This document shows positions 16,294 through 25,727 of a DNA stretch of 64,000 nt, one piece after another. Location: contig CAUDXH010000002.1 of assembly GCA_958453305.1 (NCBI GenBank), forward strand, positions 62,001-126,000. The letters run 5' to 3'. The notes beneath the pieces are model-generated. The model was not told the origin of the DNA. It saw only the letters and a list, made by a program, of their open reading frames with translations, and ran no database searches. The position numbers and the translations under genes were made by a program. The first letter of the stretch is position 1. The number at the start of each line of letters is the position of its first letter. Source of the DNA: an uncultured Bacteroides sp. (GTDB taxonomy: Bacteria; Bacteroidota; Bacteroidia; Bacteroidales; Bacteroidaceae).

Positions 16294-17157
16294 ATGAAAA
16301 CATTTTATTTTTTTATGTTGATGTTGGGACTGACGGTGTTGCCTGCTCATGCACGTAGCCGGATAGTCACTGATACGGTATTCAGTAAGGTTTTAAATTC
16401 AGAGAGGGCTTATTCTGTTTATCTTCCTTCTTCCTTTGAGCAGAATGTGGAACAGAAATATCCCGTTCTTTATTTACTGCATGGTATGTCGCAGACCAAT
16501 GGGGATTGGATATGGAGAGGTCATGTGCAGGAGGTCATCGACCGGCTTACGGCAAGTGGAGAAATCAGTGAAATGATTGTAATTATGCCAGATGCCGGAG
16601 GCGATATTTATAAGGATAACTGGAATGGCTATTTTGACATGCCGGGATGGAGTTATGAGCGTTTCTTTTATGAAGAGTTTCTACCTCTTGTGGAAAAGAA
16701 GTACCGGGTGATAGGAGACAAGAAGCATCGTGCAGTGGCAGGATTATCTATGGGAGGCGGAGGGGCTACGGTTTATGGCTTAAAGCACAGTGATAAGTTT
16801 GCGGCTGTTTATGCTATGAGTGCTTTGATGACTATACCCGGTCAGGGAGCCGTTCGTTTTGAAAAGCCAGATGACAAGATTGCCATTCTGACCTATTCGG
16901 TTATTGAAAACAGTGCAATTGATTATGTGATAAAGTCAGATGAAAATGTAAGAGAAGCCTTACGCTCGGTAGCATGGTTTGTAGATTGTGGTGATGATGA
17001 TTTCTTGCTTGACCGGAATATAGAGTTTTTCCAGGCTATGCGTAATGCCGGTATACCTTGTCAGTTTAGAATACGTGATGGAGGACACGATTGGGAATAT
17101 TGGCATTCTGCATTGTATCTCTGTCTGCCTTTTGTTTCAAGAACTTTTGATAGATAA
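16294..17157 (+). CDS. CE1-type secreted esterase
   Basis: A 287-residue alpha/beta-hydrolase with signal peptide (MKTFYFFMLMLGLTVLPAHA). The family layout of carbohydrate esterase family 1 / tributyrin-esterase-like proteins is clear: YPVLYLLHGM gives the oxyanion loop, the nucleophile Ser152 is in AGLSMGGGGA, the acid is in VDCGDDDFLLDRN, and the catalytic His is in DGGHDWEYWH. CE1 enzymes remove feruloyl or acetyl groups from plant xylan. It is first in an operon with a GH43 enzyme (57 bases) and a GH127/146 enzyme, which supports a role in deacylating arabinoxylan. Acyl specificity cannot be told. Confidence 0.9.
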   Translation: MKTFYFFMLMLGLTVLPAHARSRIVTDTVFSKVLNSERAYSVYLPSSFEQNVEQKYPVLYLLHGMSQTNGDWIWRGHVQEVIDRLTASGEISEMIVIMPDAGGDIYKDNWNGYFDMPGWSYERFFYEEFLPLVEKKYRVIGDKKHRAVAGLSMGGGGATVYGLKHSDKFAAVYAMSALMTIPGQGAVRFEKPDDKIAILTYSVIENSAIDYVIKSDENVREALRSVAWFVDCGDDDFLLDRNIEFFQAMRNAGIPCQFRIRDGGHDWEYWHSALYLCLPFVSRTFDR

Positions 17158-17214
17158 AAAAGTAATGATATCTTATGTTTAGAACATGGAAATAATAATG
17201 ATAAAATTATAAGT

Positions 17215-18816
17215 ATGAAATTCCCTAATTTATTTTGGACCTTACTGGCTGTGGGGTGCTTAAGTGCAGTCACAGTGAAGTCGCAGTCAAGCGATAATGG
17301 AGATGGAACTTTTACCAATCCTGTGCTTTGGAGTGATGTTCCTGATCCGGATGTGATAAGGGTAGACGATGACTATTATATGGTTAGCACTACGATGCAC
17401 TTGATGCCTGGTGCTCCGGTTATGCATTCGAAAGATTTGGTTAATTGGAAAATAGTCAGCTACTTGTTTGATACCTTAAATGATACGCCTAATTATGATC
17501 TGAAGGAGGGTACGGCTTACGGAAGAGGGCAATGGGCTACTTCCATCCGTTTTCACAAGGGTAAATTTTATGCGTACTTTTCACCGAATGACAAGCCCTT
17601 CCGCGGGTATGTTTACACTACAGATAATCCTGAAAAAGGATGGACGCTTCAGTCGCGTATCCCTCATTTCCATGACGCTTCTCTCTTTTTTGATGATGAT
17701 GGTAAGGCTTATGTCTTTTATGGAACGGGGCAGTTAAGAGAACTAAAGCCAGACTTGAGCGACGTACAGCCGGGGGGAGTGGATGTAAAACTGTTTGAGC
17801 GCGATGAAACGGAGACCGGATTGCTTGAAGGAAGCCGGTTTATCAAGCATAATGGAACTTATTACCTGCTGATGATTTCATGGCCTAACGGTGGAAAGCG
17901 TCGCCAAGTATGCTATCGTGCCGATAAAATAATCGGTCCGTATGAAAAGAAGGTCATATTAGAAAGCGATTTTGGCGGCTTTCCTTATGTTGGACAAGGC
18001 TGCATTGTAGATGATAGTAAAGGAAACTGGTATGGAGTGATATTCCAAGACCGTGGAGGAGTAGGGCGTGTACTGACGCTGATGCCTTGTAAATGGATTG
18101 ACGGATGGCCCATGCTGGGCGATGAAAATGGAAAAGTGCCACTTCTTATGGAAAAGCCCAAACAGGGCTGTGAGCAAGAATCGTTGGTCGTGAGTGATGA
18201 TTTCACTGATAAAGAGCTGAAAATAAACTGGCAGTGGAATCATAATCCCATAAATAGTGCATGGTCGTTGACCGAACGTCCCGGCTTTTTGCGCTTAAAG
18301 ACCAACCGGATTGTTGACAATTTATTTTTGTCTCCTAATACGTTGACGCAACGTATGGAGGGACCTTGTTGTTCCGGGATTATAGCATTGGATATTTCTC
18401 ACATGAAGGATGGAGACAGAGCTGGATTCAGCGCCTTTAATGGAGATGCCGGATTATTGTCGGTAGAGATGGAAGGAAACCAAAAGTATCTGACTATGTC
18501 AACCAATATAGTCAGTCTGCGTGACTCAGACAAAGCGGTGCTTAGTGTGAAAAAAGAAGAAAAAGAGCGTATTGAGTTAAGTCAAAATCTTATATATTTG
18601 CGTATTGATAGTGATTTCCGGACAAATAGAGATATAGCTACATTTTATTATAGCGAAGATAACCGGAATTGGACAAAAATAGGTGCAGACTTTAAAATGA
18701 TTTTCGATTATCGCAGATTTTTCATGGGAACAAAATTTGCCCTGTTTAATTATGCAACGAAATCGGATGGAGGATATGTTGATATTGACTTTTTTAACTA
18801 TAAACGAATCAAGTAA
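17215..18816 (+). CDS. GH43-family secreted glycosidase
   Basis: A 533-residue enzyme with a signal peptide (MKFPNLFWTLLAVGCLSAVT) and no lipobox at the cleavage site. The catalytic propeller covers about residues 30-320: base Asp in SDVPDPDVIRVDDDYY, modulator Asp in FHDASLFFDDDG, and acid Glu in TGLLEGSRFIKH. A C-terminal jelly-roll (about 335-530) starts at SDDFTDKELKINWQWNHNP, the usual accessory sheet of two-domain GH43 beta-xylosidases/arabinofuranosidases. It is only six bases ahead of the GH127/146 gene, so the two are co-transcribed. Its sequence differs strongly from the divergent GH43 lipoprotein, so they likely act on different linkages. Confidence 0.92.
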   Translation: MKFPNLFWTLLAVGCLSAVTVKSQSSDNGDGTFTNPVLWSDVPDPDVIRVDDDYYMVSTTMHLMPGAPVMHSKDLVNWKIVSYLFDTLNDTPNYDLKEGTAYGRGQWATSIRFHKGKFYAYFSPNDKPFRGYVYTTDNPEKGWTLQSRIPHFHDASLFFDDDGKAYVFYGTGQLRELKPDLSDVQPGGVDVKLFERDETETGLLEGSRFIKHNGTYYLLMISWPNGGKRRQVCYRADKIIGPYEKKVILESDFGGFPYVGQGCIVDDSKGNWYGVIFQDRGGVGRVLTLMPCKWIDGWPMLGDENGKVPLLMEKPKQGCEQESLVVSDDFTDKELKINWQWNHNPINSAWSLTERPGFLRLKTNRIVDNLFLSPNTLTQRMEGPCCSGIIALDISHMKDGDRAGFSAFNGDAGLLSVEMEGNQKYLTMSTNIVSLRDSDKAVLSVKKEEKERIELSQNLIYLRIDSDFRTNRDIATFYYSEDNRNWTKIGADFKMIFDYRRFFMGTKFALFNYATKSDGGYVDIDFFNYKRIK

Positions 18817-18822
18817 GTAAGA

Positions 18823-21204
18823 ATGAAAAACAAAGTACTGATTGCTGTTGCTCTGATGCTTGCATCTGCATGGGGAGGAGTACAAGCGCAAGACAAACTT
18901 TATCCAAATACTTTTGCTCTTAGTGAAGTAACTCTTTTGGATAGTCCGTTTAAACAAGCACAAGATTTGAATGTTGAGGTGCTGTTGAAATATGATGTAG
19001 ACCGTTTATTGGCTCCTTTTTTAAAAGAAGCCGGACTTACACCGAAGGGTGAGTCGTTTCCGAACTGGGATGGCTTGGACGGTCATGTGGGAGGACATTA
19101 TCTGACTGCACTGGCTATTCATTATGCTTCTACCGGAAACGAGGAATGCAAGCGGCGTATGGAGTATATGATTGCAGAGCTGAAACGTTGCCAGCAGAAG
19201 AATGGGAATGGGTATATAGGTGGAGTTCCTAACGGAGCAAGGCTATGGGAGGAACTGAAAAAAGGAAATGTGCAGTTGATATGGAAGTATTGGGTTCCTT
19301 GGTATAACGTACATAAAATATATGCCGGCTTGCGCGACGCTTGGCTTTATGCGGGAAATGAAGAAGCCCGGCAGATGTTTTTAGACTTGTGTGACTGGGG
19401 GCTGACGGTCATTGCGCCGTTGACAGATACACAGATGGAACAAATGCTTGAAAATGAGTTTGGAGGTATGGATGAAGTTTATGCTGATGCCTACCAAATG
19501 ACCGGAAATGAAAAATATCTGCACGCAGCAAAACGCTTTTCACATCATTGGCTGTTAGACAGTATGGCTGCTGGAGTTGATAACTTGGATAATAAACATG
19601 CCAATACGCAGGTACCTAAGGTTGTAGGATATCAGCGAATTGCAGAATTGTGTGATGATAAGACTTACGATGAGGCTGCTCGTTTCTTTTGGCATACGGT
19701 CGTAGATACTCGTTCGCTGGCTTTGGGAGGAAACAGCCGTCGGGAACATTTTGCCGCGAAAGACGATTGTAAGAGTTATGCAGATGACCGTGAAGGACCA
19801 GAGTCTTGCAATACCAACAATATGTTGAAACTGACAGAAGGCTTATTCCGTATGTCGCCCGAAGCACGGTATGCTGACTTTTTTGAACGTGCTATGTATA
19901 ACCATATCTTATCTACACAGCATCCTCAGCATGGCGGATATGTGTATTTCACTTCTGCACGTCCGGCACATTACCGGGTATATTCTTCTCCGAACAGTGC
20001 GATGTGGTGCTGCGTAGGTACCGGAATGGAAAATCATGGAAAATACGGTGAGTTTATTTATACTCACGTTCATGATTCGCTGTTTGTCAACCTGTTTGTT
20101 GCATCTGAGTTAAACTGGAAGAAAGAAGGAATCAAGCTGCGTCAAGATACCCGTTTCCCTAATGAGGAAGGAAGCAAGCTAACTGTGTTCTTAAAGCGTA
20201 GCAAGCAGTTCAAACTGATGATACGTTATCCTCATTGGGTTAAAAAAGGCGAAATGAAAATCGTTTGCAATGGTAAAGATTATGCTGCAGATGCTTCTCC
20301 TTCATCATATGTATGTATTGACCGTAAATGGAAGGATGGTGATGTGGTTGAAATTCAGATGCCGATGCATGTAACTTTGGAAGAACTGCCAAACGTTCCG
20401 GAATATGTAGCGATTATGCGTGGACCTGTTTTGTTGGGGGCTCGTATGGGTACAGAACATCTGGATGGATTGGTAGCAGATGACAGTCGATGGGGACATA
20501 TTGCTTCGGGTGAGCTTGTTCCGGTTTATGAAACTCCTTTCCTGATAGGTGAGCGTGAGGATATTCTGGAAAAACTGAACCAGATGAAGCCGGTAGCCGG
20601 AAAACCGTTTAGCTATACGGTTCCCGGATTATTCCGTGAAGCAAAATATGCCGATTTGATACTTGAGCCTTTCTGGCAGATTCATGATAGCCGCTATATG
20701 ATGTATTGGCTGTCAATGACAGAAACCCAGTATGCTGATTATCTGTCGAAGATGAAGGCGGAGGAAGAGCAGAAACTGATACTTGACCGCCGTACGGTAG
20801 ATGCAGTGGGTACGGGTGAACAGCAGCCGGAAGTGGATCATCAGATGAAATATGAGAAATCTTCAAAAGGTTACTTCGAAGGAGAGGCTTGGCGAGATGC
20901 TCATAATGGAGGATATTTTGAGTATACACTTTCTACTGAAGGCCGGAAAGATCTGTTGCTGATGGTGCGCTATTGGGGAAATGAAACAGCCGACCGTGAG
21001 TTTGATATCCTGATTGACGGTAAATTTCTGGTTTCTGAAAACTTAGTGGGAAAATGGAACCGGAGTGAGTTTGTCAATGTGGAATATGCATTGCCTGAAG
21101 CAATGTTGCAAGGTAAAAAGGAAGTGACAGTTACGTTCCGCAGTCATCCGGATAAGATAGCTGGAGGAATCTTTTTTATCCGCTTGCTTGCTCCGGAAAA
21201 ATAA
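18823..21204 (+). CDS. GH127/GH146-type beta-L-arabinofuranosidase
   Basis: A 793-residue exported enzyme (signal peptide MKNKVLIAVALMLASAWGGV, then QAQ). The (alpha/alpha)6 barrel formerly called DUF1680 covers about residues 25-420. The zinc and nucleophile cysteine set known from the family is present: Glu327 and Cys329 in EGPESCNTNN, Cys396 and Cys397 in MWCCVGTG. Beta-sheet domains follow, and the C-terminal part (about 670-790, from EGEAWRDAHNGGYFEYTL) fits the extra substrate-binding domain of Bacteroides GH146-like proteins. Such enzymes remove terminal beta-L-arabinofuranose from pectin side chains or hydroxyproline-linked arabinans. Operon partners are a CE1 esterase and a GH43 enzyme. 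Confidence 0.92.
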   Translation: MKNKVLIAVALMLASAWGGVQAQDKLYPNTFALSEVTLLDSPFKQAQDLNVEVLLKYDVDRLLAPFLKEAGLTPKGESFPNWDGLDGHVGGHYLTALAIHYASTGNEECKRRMEYMIAELKRCQQKNGNGYIGGVPNGARLWEELKKGNVQLIWKYWVPWYNVHKIYAGLRDAWLYAGNEEARQMFLDLCDWGLTVIAPLTDTQMEQMLENEFGGMDEVYADAYQMTGNEKYLHAAKRFSHHWLLDSMAAGVDNLDNKHANTQVPKVVGYQRIAELCDDKTYDEAARFFWHTVVDTRSLALGGNSRREHFAAKDDCKSYADDREGPESCNTNNMLKLTEGLFRMSPEARYADFFERAMYNHILSTQHPQHGGYVYFTSARPAHYRVYSSPNSAMWCCVGTGMENHGKYGEFIYTHVHDSLFVNLFVASELNWKKEGIKLRQDTRFPNEEGSKLTVFLKRSKQFKLMIRYPHWVKKGEMKIVCNGKDYAADASPSSYVCIDRKWKDGDVVEIQMPMHVTLEELPNVPEYVAIMRGPVLLGARMGTEHLDGLVADDSRWGHIASGELVPVYETPFLIGEREDILEKLNQMKPVAGKPFSYTVPGLFREAKYADLILEPFWQIHDSRYMMYWLSMTETQYADYLSKMKAEEEQKLILDRRTVDAVGTGEQQPEVDHQMKYEKSSKGYFEGEAWRDAHNGGYFEYTLSTEGRKDLLLMVRYWGNETADREFDILIDGKFLVSENLVGKWNRSEFVNVEYALPEAMLQGKKEVTVTFRSHPDKIAGGIFFIRLLAPEK

Positions 21205-21219
21205 TAGCAGAAGGGGATA

Positions 21220-21285
21220 AAACACGCCTATGTGTGTTTCATTGAAAATATCAACTTGTTTAGTATGAAATGTCTAGGCGTGTTT
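21220..21285 (+). terminator. Long-loop composite hairpin after the glycosidase operon
   Basis: aaacacgccta (21220-21230) pairs perfectly with taggcgtgttt (21275-21285). In the 44-base loop tttcat (21237-21242) pairs with atgaaa (21265-21270). GTTTTTC follows. It is probably the operon terminator. Confidence 0.65.
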
Positions 21286-21446
21286 GTTTTTCTTCAGGAC
21301 AGTTTTAGAGAAATTCCTAAGGAGGTTAAAAACCTCATTAATGCTTCTCCTGGAGCATGAAGATTAGAATGGTAAAATAAAAGAGCTGTATCAACCTTGC
21401 TTTTAATTTAAGAATACAACCTTCCGCAATAATATATAAGCTATAA

Positions 21447-21482
21447 AAAAATAGCCGTCCGGATTTCTGGGCGGCTATTTTT
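21447..21482. terminator. Bidirectional terminator
   Basis: aaaaatagccgtcc (21447-21460) pairs with gggcggctattttt (21469-21482) with one G-T pair; loop of 8. A-run and T-run on the two sides allow termination in both directions, for the glycosidase operon and for trpB. The gap 21205-21568 holds only this and the hairpin at 21220. Confidence 0.85.
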
Positions 21483-21568
21483 ACGTCTGCTTCCATTTTT
21501 CTGGAAGTAAATCCCGATAATTTTCTAAAGAGGTATTATCTGGATTTGAATGTTAATCTGTGCTTTTC

Positions 21569-22939
21569 TTACTGAAGCTTTTCTTCTACTTCCTTCAGAT
21601 TCTTTTCTATTTCATCATCGCTGAGTGAATAATTGGTCAGATTGCCCGACAAGTATTGGTCGTATGCCGACATATCAATTAATCCATGTCCGGATAAATT
21701 AAACAAAATGACTTTTTCCTCTCCGCTTTCCTTGCATTTATCAGCTTCACGTATGGCAGCAGCAATGGCATGGCATGATTCGGGAGCCGGGATGATGCCT
21801 TCTGCTTTGGCAAAAAGAATACCGGCATCGAAAGATTCCAACTGCTGGATATCAACTGCTTCCATTAAATTGTCTTTCAAAAGCTGGGAAACAATCACTC
21901 CGGCACCGTGATAACGCAGACCTCCGGCGTGGATATTGGCAGGAGCGAAGTTATGTCCCAATGTGTACATGGGAAGCAGGGGAGTATATCCGGCTTCGTC
22001 ACCATAATCATATTCAAACTTGCCTCTTGTCAGTTTAGGGCAAGAAGCCGGTTCGGCTGCAATATAACGTGTTTGTTTTCCTTCCAGAATGGAGTGACGC
22101 ATGAAGGGGAAGCAAATACCTCCAAAGTTTGATCCACCTCCAAAACATCCGATAACGATGTCGGGATATTCGCCGGCCATTTCCATTTGTTTTTCCGCTT
22201 CCAGTCCGATCACGGTTTGGTGCAAAGTAACATGACTTAAAACAGAGCCCAAGGTGTATTTGCAGTTGGGAGTAGTTCGTGCCAGTTCGATAGCTTCTGA
22301 AATAGCCGTACCCAGTGAACCTTGGTGATTGGGATATTGGGTTAGGATATCTTTTCCGGCACGGGTAGACATAGAAGGTGAAGGAGTGACTTGTGCACCG
22401 AATGTTTGCATAATGCTTCGGCGGTAAGGTTTTTGTTCGTAGCTGATCTTAACCTGATAAACCGCAGCTTCCAGTCCGAAAACTTTTGCTGCATACGAAA
22501 GGGCTGCTCCCCATTGTCCGGCTCCGGTTTCGGTTGTGATATTGGTAACCCCTTCTTGTTTACAGTAATAAGCCTGTGCTAAAGCGGAATTGAGCTTATG
22601 CGAACCAATAGGGCTTACACTTTCATTTTTAAAGTAAATGTGAGCAGGGGTTCCCAGTGCTTTTTCCAGTCCATAGGCACGTACGAGGGGAGTACTTCTA
22701 TAATATTTATACATTTCGCGTACAGCTTCGGGAATTTCAATCCATGCGTCTGTTTGGTTCAGTTCTTGATGGCAAAGCTCTTTGGCGAAAATAGGATAGA
22801 GATCTTCAGGGTTTAGCGGCTTTTTGGTTGCCGGATTAAGTGGAGGCAGCGGCTTGGTTTTCATGTCTGCCTGAATATTGTACCAGTATTTAGGTATTTC
22901 ATCTTCCGGTAAGATGAATCGTTTTTGCTTTTTGCTCAT
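21569..22939 (-). CDS. trpB: TrpB2-type tryptophan synthase beta chain
   Basis: PLP enzyme that joins indole (or an analogue) with serine to give tryptophan. It belongs to the TrpB2 subgroup of long beta chains: 456 residues, with the N-terminal extension LPEDEIPKYWYNIQADM and no adjacent trpA. The PLP lysine is in SPIGSHKLNSA, and the phosphate-binding loop is CFGGGSNFGG. The C-terminal SGHGLIDM fits too. I start at the ATG at 22939 rather than the in-frame TTG at 22972, because the -7 box at 22970-22977 overlaps that TTG. TrpB2 enzymes often act as stand-alone indole-salvage enzymes. No other trp gene is in the window. Confidence 0.93.
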   Translation of the reverse strand: MSKKQKRFILPEDEIPKYWYNIQADMKTKPLPPLNPATKKPLNPEDLYPIFAKELCHQELNQTDAWIEIPEAVREMYKYYRSTPLVRAYGLEKALGTPAHIYFKNESVSPIGSHKLNSALAQAYYCKQEGVTNITTETGAGQWGAALSYAAKVFGLEAAVYQVKISYEQKPYRRSIMQTFGAQVTPSPSMSTRAGKDILTQYPNHQGSLGTAISEAIELARTTPNCKYTLGSVLSHVTLHQTVIGLEAEKQMEMAGEYPDIVIGCFGGGSNFGGICFPFMRHSILEGKQTRYIAAEPASCPKLTRGKFEYDYGDEAGYTPLLPMYTLGHNFAPANIHAGGLRYHGAGVIVSQLLKDNLMEAVDIQQLESFDAGILFAKAEGIIPAPESCHAIAAAIREADKCKESGEEKVILFNLSGHGLIDMSAYDQYLSGNLTNYSLSDDEIEKNLKEVEEKLQ

Positions 22940-22969
22940 AATAATGGAGTTTAAATGAATAATTTCTGC

Positions 22970-22977
22970 CAAAAGTA
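22970..22977 (-). promoter_or_regulatory. Promoter of trpB (-7 box with -33 TTG)
   Basis: Minus-strand TACTTTTG (exact TAnnTTTG) preceded by TTG 20 bases upstream, the usual Bacteroides spacing. The implied transcription start near 22963 decides the downstream ATG as start. Confidence 0.7.
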
Positions 22978-23061
22978 GGTAAAGAAATAATAAAAAGCAA
23001 CTAATTAAGGTATAAAGTATTTTTTTATTAGAGAAAATAAAGTCTACAATGTTTTTTTGAC

Positions 23062-23069
23062 TAAATTTG
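23062..23069 (+). promoter_or_regulatory. -7 promoter box for ktrBA
   Basis: TAAATTTG is an exact TAnnTTTG match 47 bases before the ktrB ATG at 23116. Confidence 0.6.
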
Positions 23070-23115
23070 TATAGTGTGGTTATGTTGAATCATATAGAAA
23101 AAACAGATGTAAATT

Positions 23116-24945
23116 ATGGATTATTGGGACAGACTCTTTCTCTATCGGAGGAAGTTAGTTTTACCTCGAATCAATCAGTTGCTGAATTTGACAAGGGGAT
23201 TTGTATATTTTTGTTCTTTTATCTTCTTTCTTGCTGTAGTTTATGAGTATGGCTTTCGTGTGTCATCTCATGAAATAGCCATTATACATTGGGTTTATCA
23301 GATAGTCTGGGTTGTCTTTTTGATTGCCACAACTGCGCAGATTGTTTTCCGTCAGGATGACAAGACCTGGCATTTTACTCCATGGACTTGGCTGCTTACT
23401 GTTTGTCTGTATCTGACCCTGCTTCCGGTTATTTTTCATAAGCCGGAAAATGAAGACTGGAGTCTGTGGGTATGGCGCTTCTTTCATAGCTCTTATTATA
23501 AAGGTGCTATTTTATTTCTATTATCTCTGTCGCATCTATCGGGCAGTGTGGTTCGCCTGCTGGGAAAACGAACCAATCCTTCACTTATTTTAGCTTCTAG
23601 CTTTTTGATTTTTATATTTCTCGGAACGGGCTTGCTTATGCTTCCCAGAGCTACGTATGACGGGATTTCTTGGATTGACGCCTTGTTTACGGCAACCAGT
23701 GCCGCTTGTGTAACGGGGTTGGCAACCGTTGATCTTCCTTCAACCTTCACACTTGAAGGTCAGATTATCATCCTTCTTCTGATTCAGATAGGTGGATTAG
23801 GGGTGATGACGCTTACCAGTTTTTTTGCCATGTTTTTCATGGGGAATACCTCTCTTTATAATCAGTTGGTGGTGGGAGATATGATTAGTTCGAATTCTTT
23901 AAATTCACTGCTTTCTACTTTACTTTATATTTTAGGCTTTACATTGGTTATTGAAGGAGTAGGAACGGTGGTTATCTGGATGAACATCCACGATACGTTG
24001 GGAATGAGCTTTTACGAGGAATTTTATTTTTCTGCTTTCCATTCAGTATCAGCTTTTTGTAATGCTGGATTTTCCACCTTGCCGGGTGGAATGGGTAATG
24101 AAATAGTAATGCAGAATCATAATTTGTTATATGTTACTCTTGGTCTGTTAATCGTGTTCGGAGGAATCGGATTCCCTATCTTGGTAAATCTCAGCGGTAC
24201 ATTGTCTTATTATTTAAGCTATCTGAAGTGTTTGGTATTTAGGCAAACCAAACACTTTTCGAAGAGGGTTCATCTGTATAATCTGAATACAAAGATTGTA
24301 TTGGTGATGACGGTGGTATTGCTGGTTGCTGGAACATTTATGATAGCGGTAGCCGAATGGAATCATGCTTTTTCCGGAATGCCGGTCGTAGATAAATGGG
24401 TGCATGCGTTTTTTAATGCCTCTTGTCCGCGTACGGCAGGATTTTCCAGTGTGAGTTTAACATCGCTCTCTACACAAACCATCTTGCTGATGATTATGCT
24501 GATGGTTGTGGGAGGAGGAACTCAATCAACTGCAGGTGGCGTTAAAATAAATGTATTTGCCGTGATTCTGCTTAATTTATGGGCGGTTATCCGGGGAGCA
24601 AATCATACAGAGGTCATGCATCGTGAACTCTCTCATGACTCAATCCGCCGTTCTAACGCAGCCTTTATTTTGTATTTGCTGATTGCTTTTGTTTCAGTCT
24701 TTTTACTCTCTATGGCAGAGCCTCGGGCTTCACTTACGGCTATCGTCTTTGAGTGTGTTTCGGCTTTAAGCACAGTAGGGTCGAGTCTTGATTTGACACC
24801 GGTGTTAAGCATTCCGGGCAAGTTGTTGATTATTCTACTGATGTTTATTGGTCGTGTGGGAGCCTTTACACTGGTTACAGGTCTTATTCGTCAAGAGAAA
24901 AAAAGACATTATAAATATCCGAGTGACAATATTATAATTAACTGA
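23116..24945 (+). CDS. ktrB: Potassium transporter membrane subunit KtrB/TrkH family
   Basis: Inner-membrane potassium (sodium-coupled) transporter of 609 residues. The four pore loops of the family are visible in order, each with its selectivity-filter glycine: SAACVTGLATVDL, HSVSAFCNAGFSTL, NASCPRTAGFSSV and VSALSTVGSSLDL. An N-terminal extension of about 150 residues with four further hydrophobic helices precedes the core and makes it longer than Bacillus KtrB (about 445). The gating partner ktrA follows after 4 bases. A role in osmotic and pH balance is known for the family. Confidence 0.95.
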   Translation: MDYWDRLFLYRRKLVLPRINQLLNLTRGFVYFCSFIFFLAVVYEYGFRVSSHEIAIIHWVYQIVWVVFLIATTAQIVFRQDDKTWHFTPWTWLLTVCLYLTLLPVIFHKPENEDWSLWVWRFFHSSYYKGAILFLLSLSHLSGSVVRLLGKRTNPSLILASSFLIFIFLGTGLLMLPRATYDGISWIDALFTATSAACVTGLATVDLPSTFTLEGQIIILLLIQIGGLGVMTLTSFFAMFFMGNTSLYNQLVVGDMISSNSLNSLLSTLLYILGFTLVIEGVGTVVIWMNIHDTLGMSFYEEFYFSAFHSVSAFCNAGFSTLPGGMGNEIVMQNHNLLYVTLGLLIVFGGIGFPILVNLSGTLSYYLSYLKCLVFRQTKHFSKRVHLYNLNTKIVLVMTVVLLVAGTFMIAVAEWNHAFSGMPVVDKWVHAFFNASCPRTAGFSSVSLTSLSTQTILLMIMLMVVGGGTQSTAGGVKINVFAVILLNLWAVIRGANHTEVMHRELSHDSIRRSNAAFILYLLIAFVSVFLLSMAEPRASLTAIVFECVSALSTVGSSLDLTPVLSIPGKLLIILLMFIGRVGAFTLVTGLIRQEKKRHYKYPSDNIIIN

Positions 24946-24949
24946 TGGT

Positions 24950-25639
24950 ATGAAATATCTGATTATAGGATTAGGAAATTATGGAACAGTGCTGACAGAA
25001 GAACTGACAGCGCTTGGACATGAAGTGGTGGGTGTCGATTTTAATGAAACTCATGTTGATCGTTTGAAGGATAAAATGGCCACATCTTTTGTGGTGGATG
25101 TTACTGATGAAGTTGCATTGAGAGTATTGCCGATTAAAACGGTAGATGTGGTAATCGTGGCTATCGGTGAAAACTTCGGGGCTTCTGTTCGTGTGGTTTC
25201 ATTGCTGAAAATGAATAAGGTAAAACATATTTATGCTCGCGCAGTAGACGAGGTTCACCGGATGGTACTTGAGGCTTTTTCACTTGATCGGATTCTGACA
25301 CCGGAGCAAGATGCAGCGCGTATGCTTGCTCAGCTGCTTGAATTGAATGCCGATGTTGAACCTTTCCAGATAGATGATGAGTATTATGTATTTAAATTTA
25401 ATCTTCCCTTGAAGTTGGTTGGATATAAAATCAATGAACTTGACATAGAAAAAGAATTCGGTTTGAAAGTGATATCTCTGATAAAGGGCAAGCGCGTCTT
25501 GAACAGTGCGGGAATTTCCGTTTTAGAGCGTGAAGTGGCTAATACTTTCCCGGAAAATTATGAGCTGCAGGAAAACGACCGGCTCGTATGCTATGGCTTG
25601 TATGCTCAGTTCATTAATTTTTGGAAGTCCATACGATAA
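24950..25639 (+). CDS. ktrA: Potassium transporter regulatory subunit KtrA/TrkA
   Basis: Cytoplasmic gating ring of the potassium transporter, 229 residues. The N-terminal RCK_N Rossmann domain begins YLIIGLGNYGTVLTEEL (GxGxxG) and has the acidic residue VVGVDF that contacts the nucleotide ribose; it binds ATP/ADP or NAD(H). A C-terminal RCK_C domain covers about residues 140-225. It lies four bases after ktrB and is clearly in the same operon. Confidence 0.95.
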   Translation: MKYLIIGLGNYGTVLTEELTALGHEVVGVDFNETHVDRLKDKMATSFVVDVTDEVALRVLPIKTVDVVIVAIGENFGASVRVVSLLKMNKVKHIYARAVDEVHRMVLEAFSLDRILTPEQDAARMLAQLLELNADVEPFQIDDEYYVFKFNLPLKLVGYKINELDIEKEFGLKVISLIKGKRVLNSAGISVLEREVANTFPENYELQENDRLVCYGLYAQFINFWKSIR

Positions 25640-25652
25640 ATGCCTATATTAT

Positions 25653-25683
25653 TTTGTATATTTCAGCTAAGATATTATCTTTG
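25653..25683 (+). promoter_or_regulatory. Promoter of outer-membrane barrel gene
   Basis: TTTG (25653-25656), a 19-base spacer, then TATCTTTG (25676-25683): both Bacteroides consensus elements with ideal spacing. The best promoter match in the window. Confidence 0.75.
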
Positions 25684-25727
25684 TCTAAAAGTAAATTAAC
25701 TTAATTGATAACTTAAAAAAATAAGGT

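Noticed and set aside
15972..16358. 128-codon plus-strand frame between the GH43 lipoprotein and the esterase
   Set aside because: It overlaps the esterase start, covers both divergent promoters, and has a composition unlike its neighbours.
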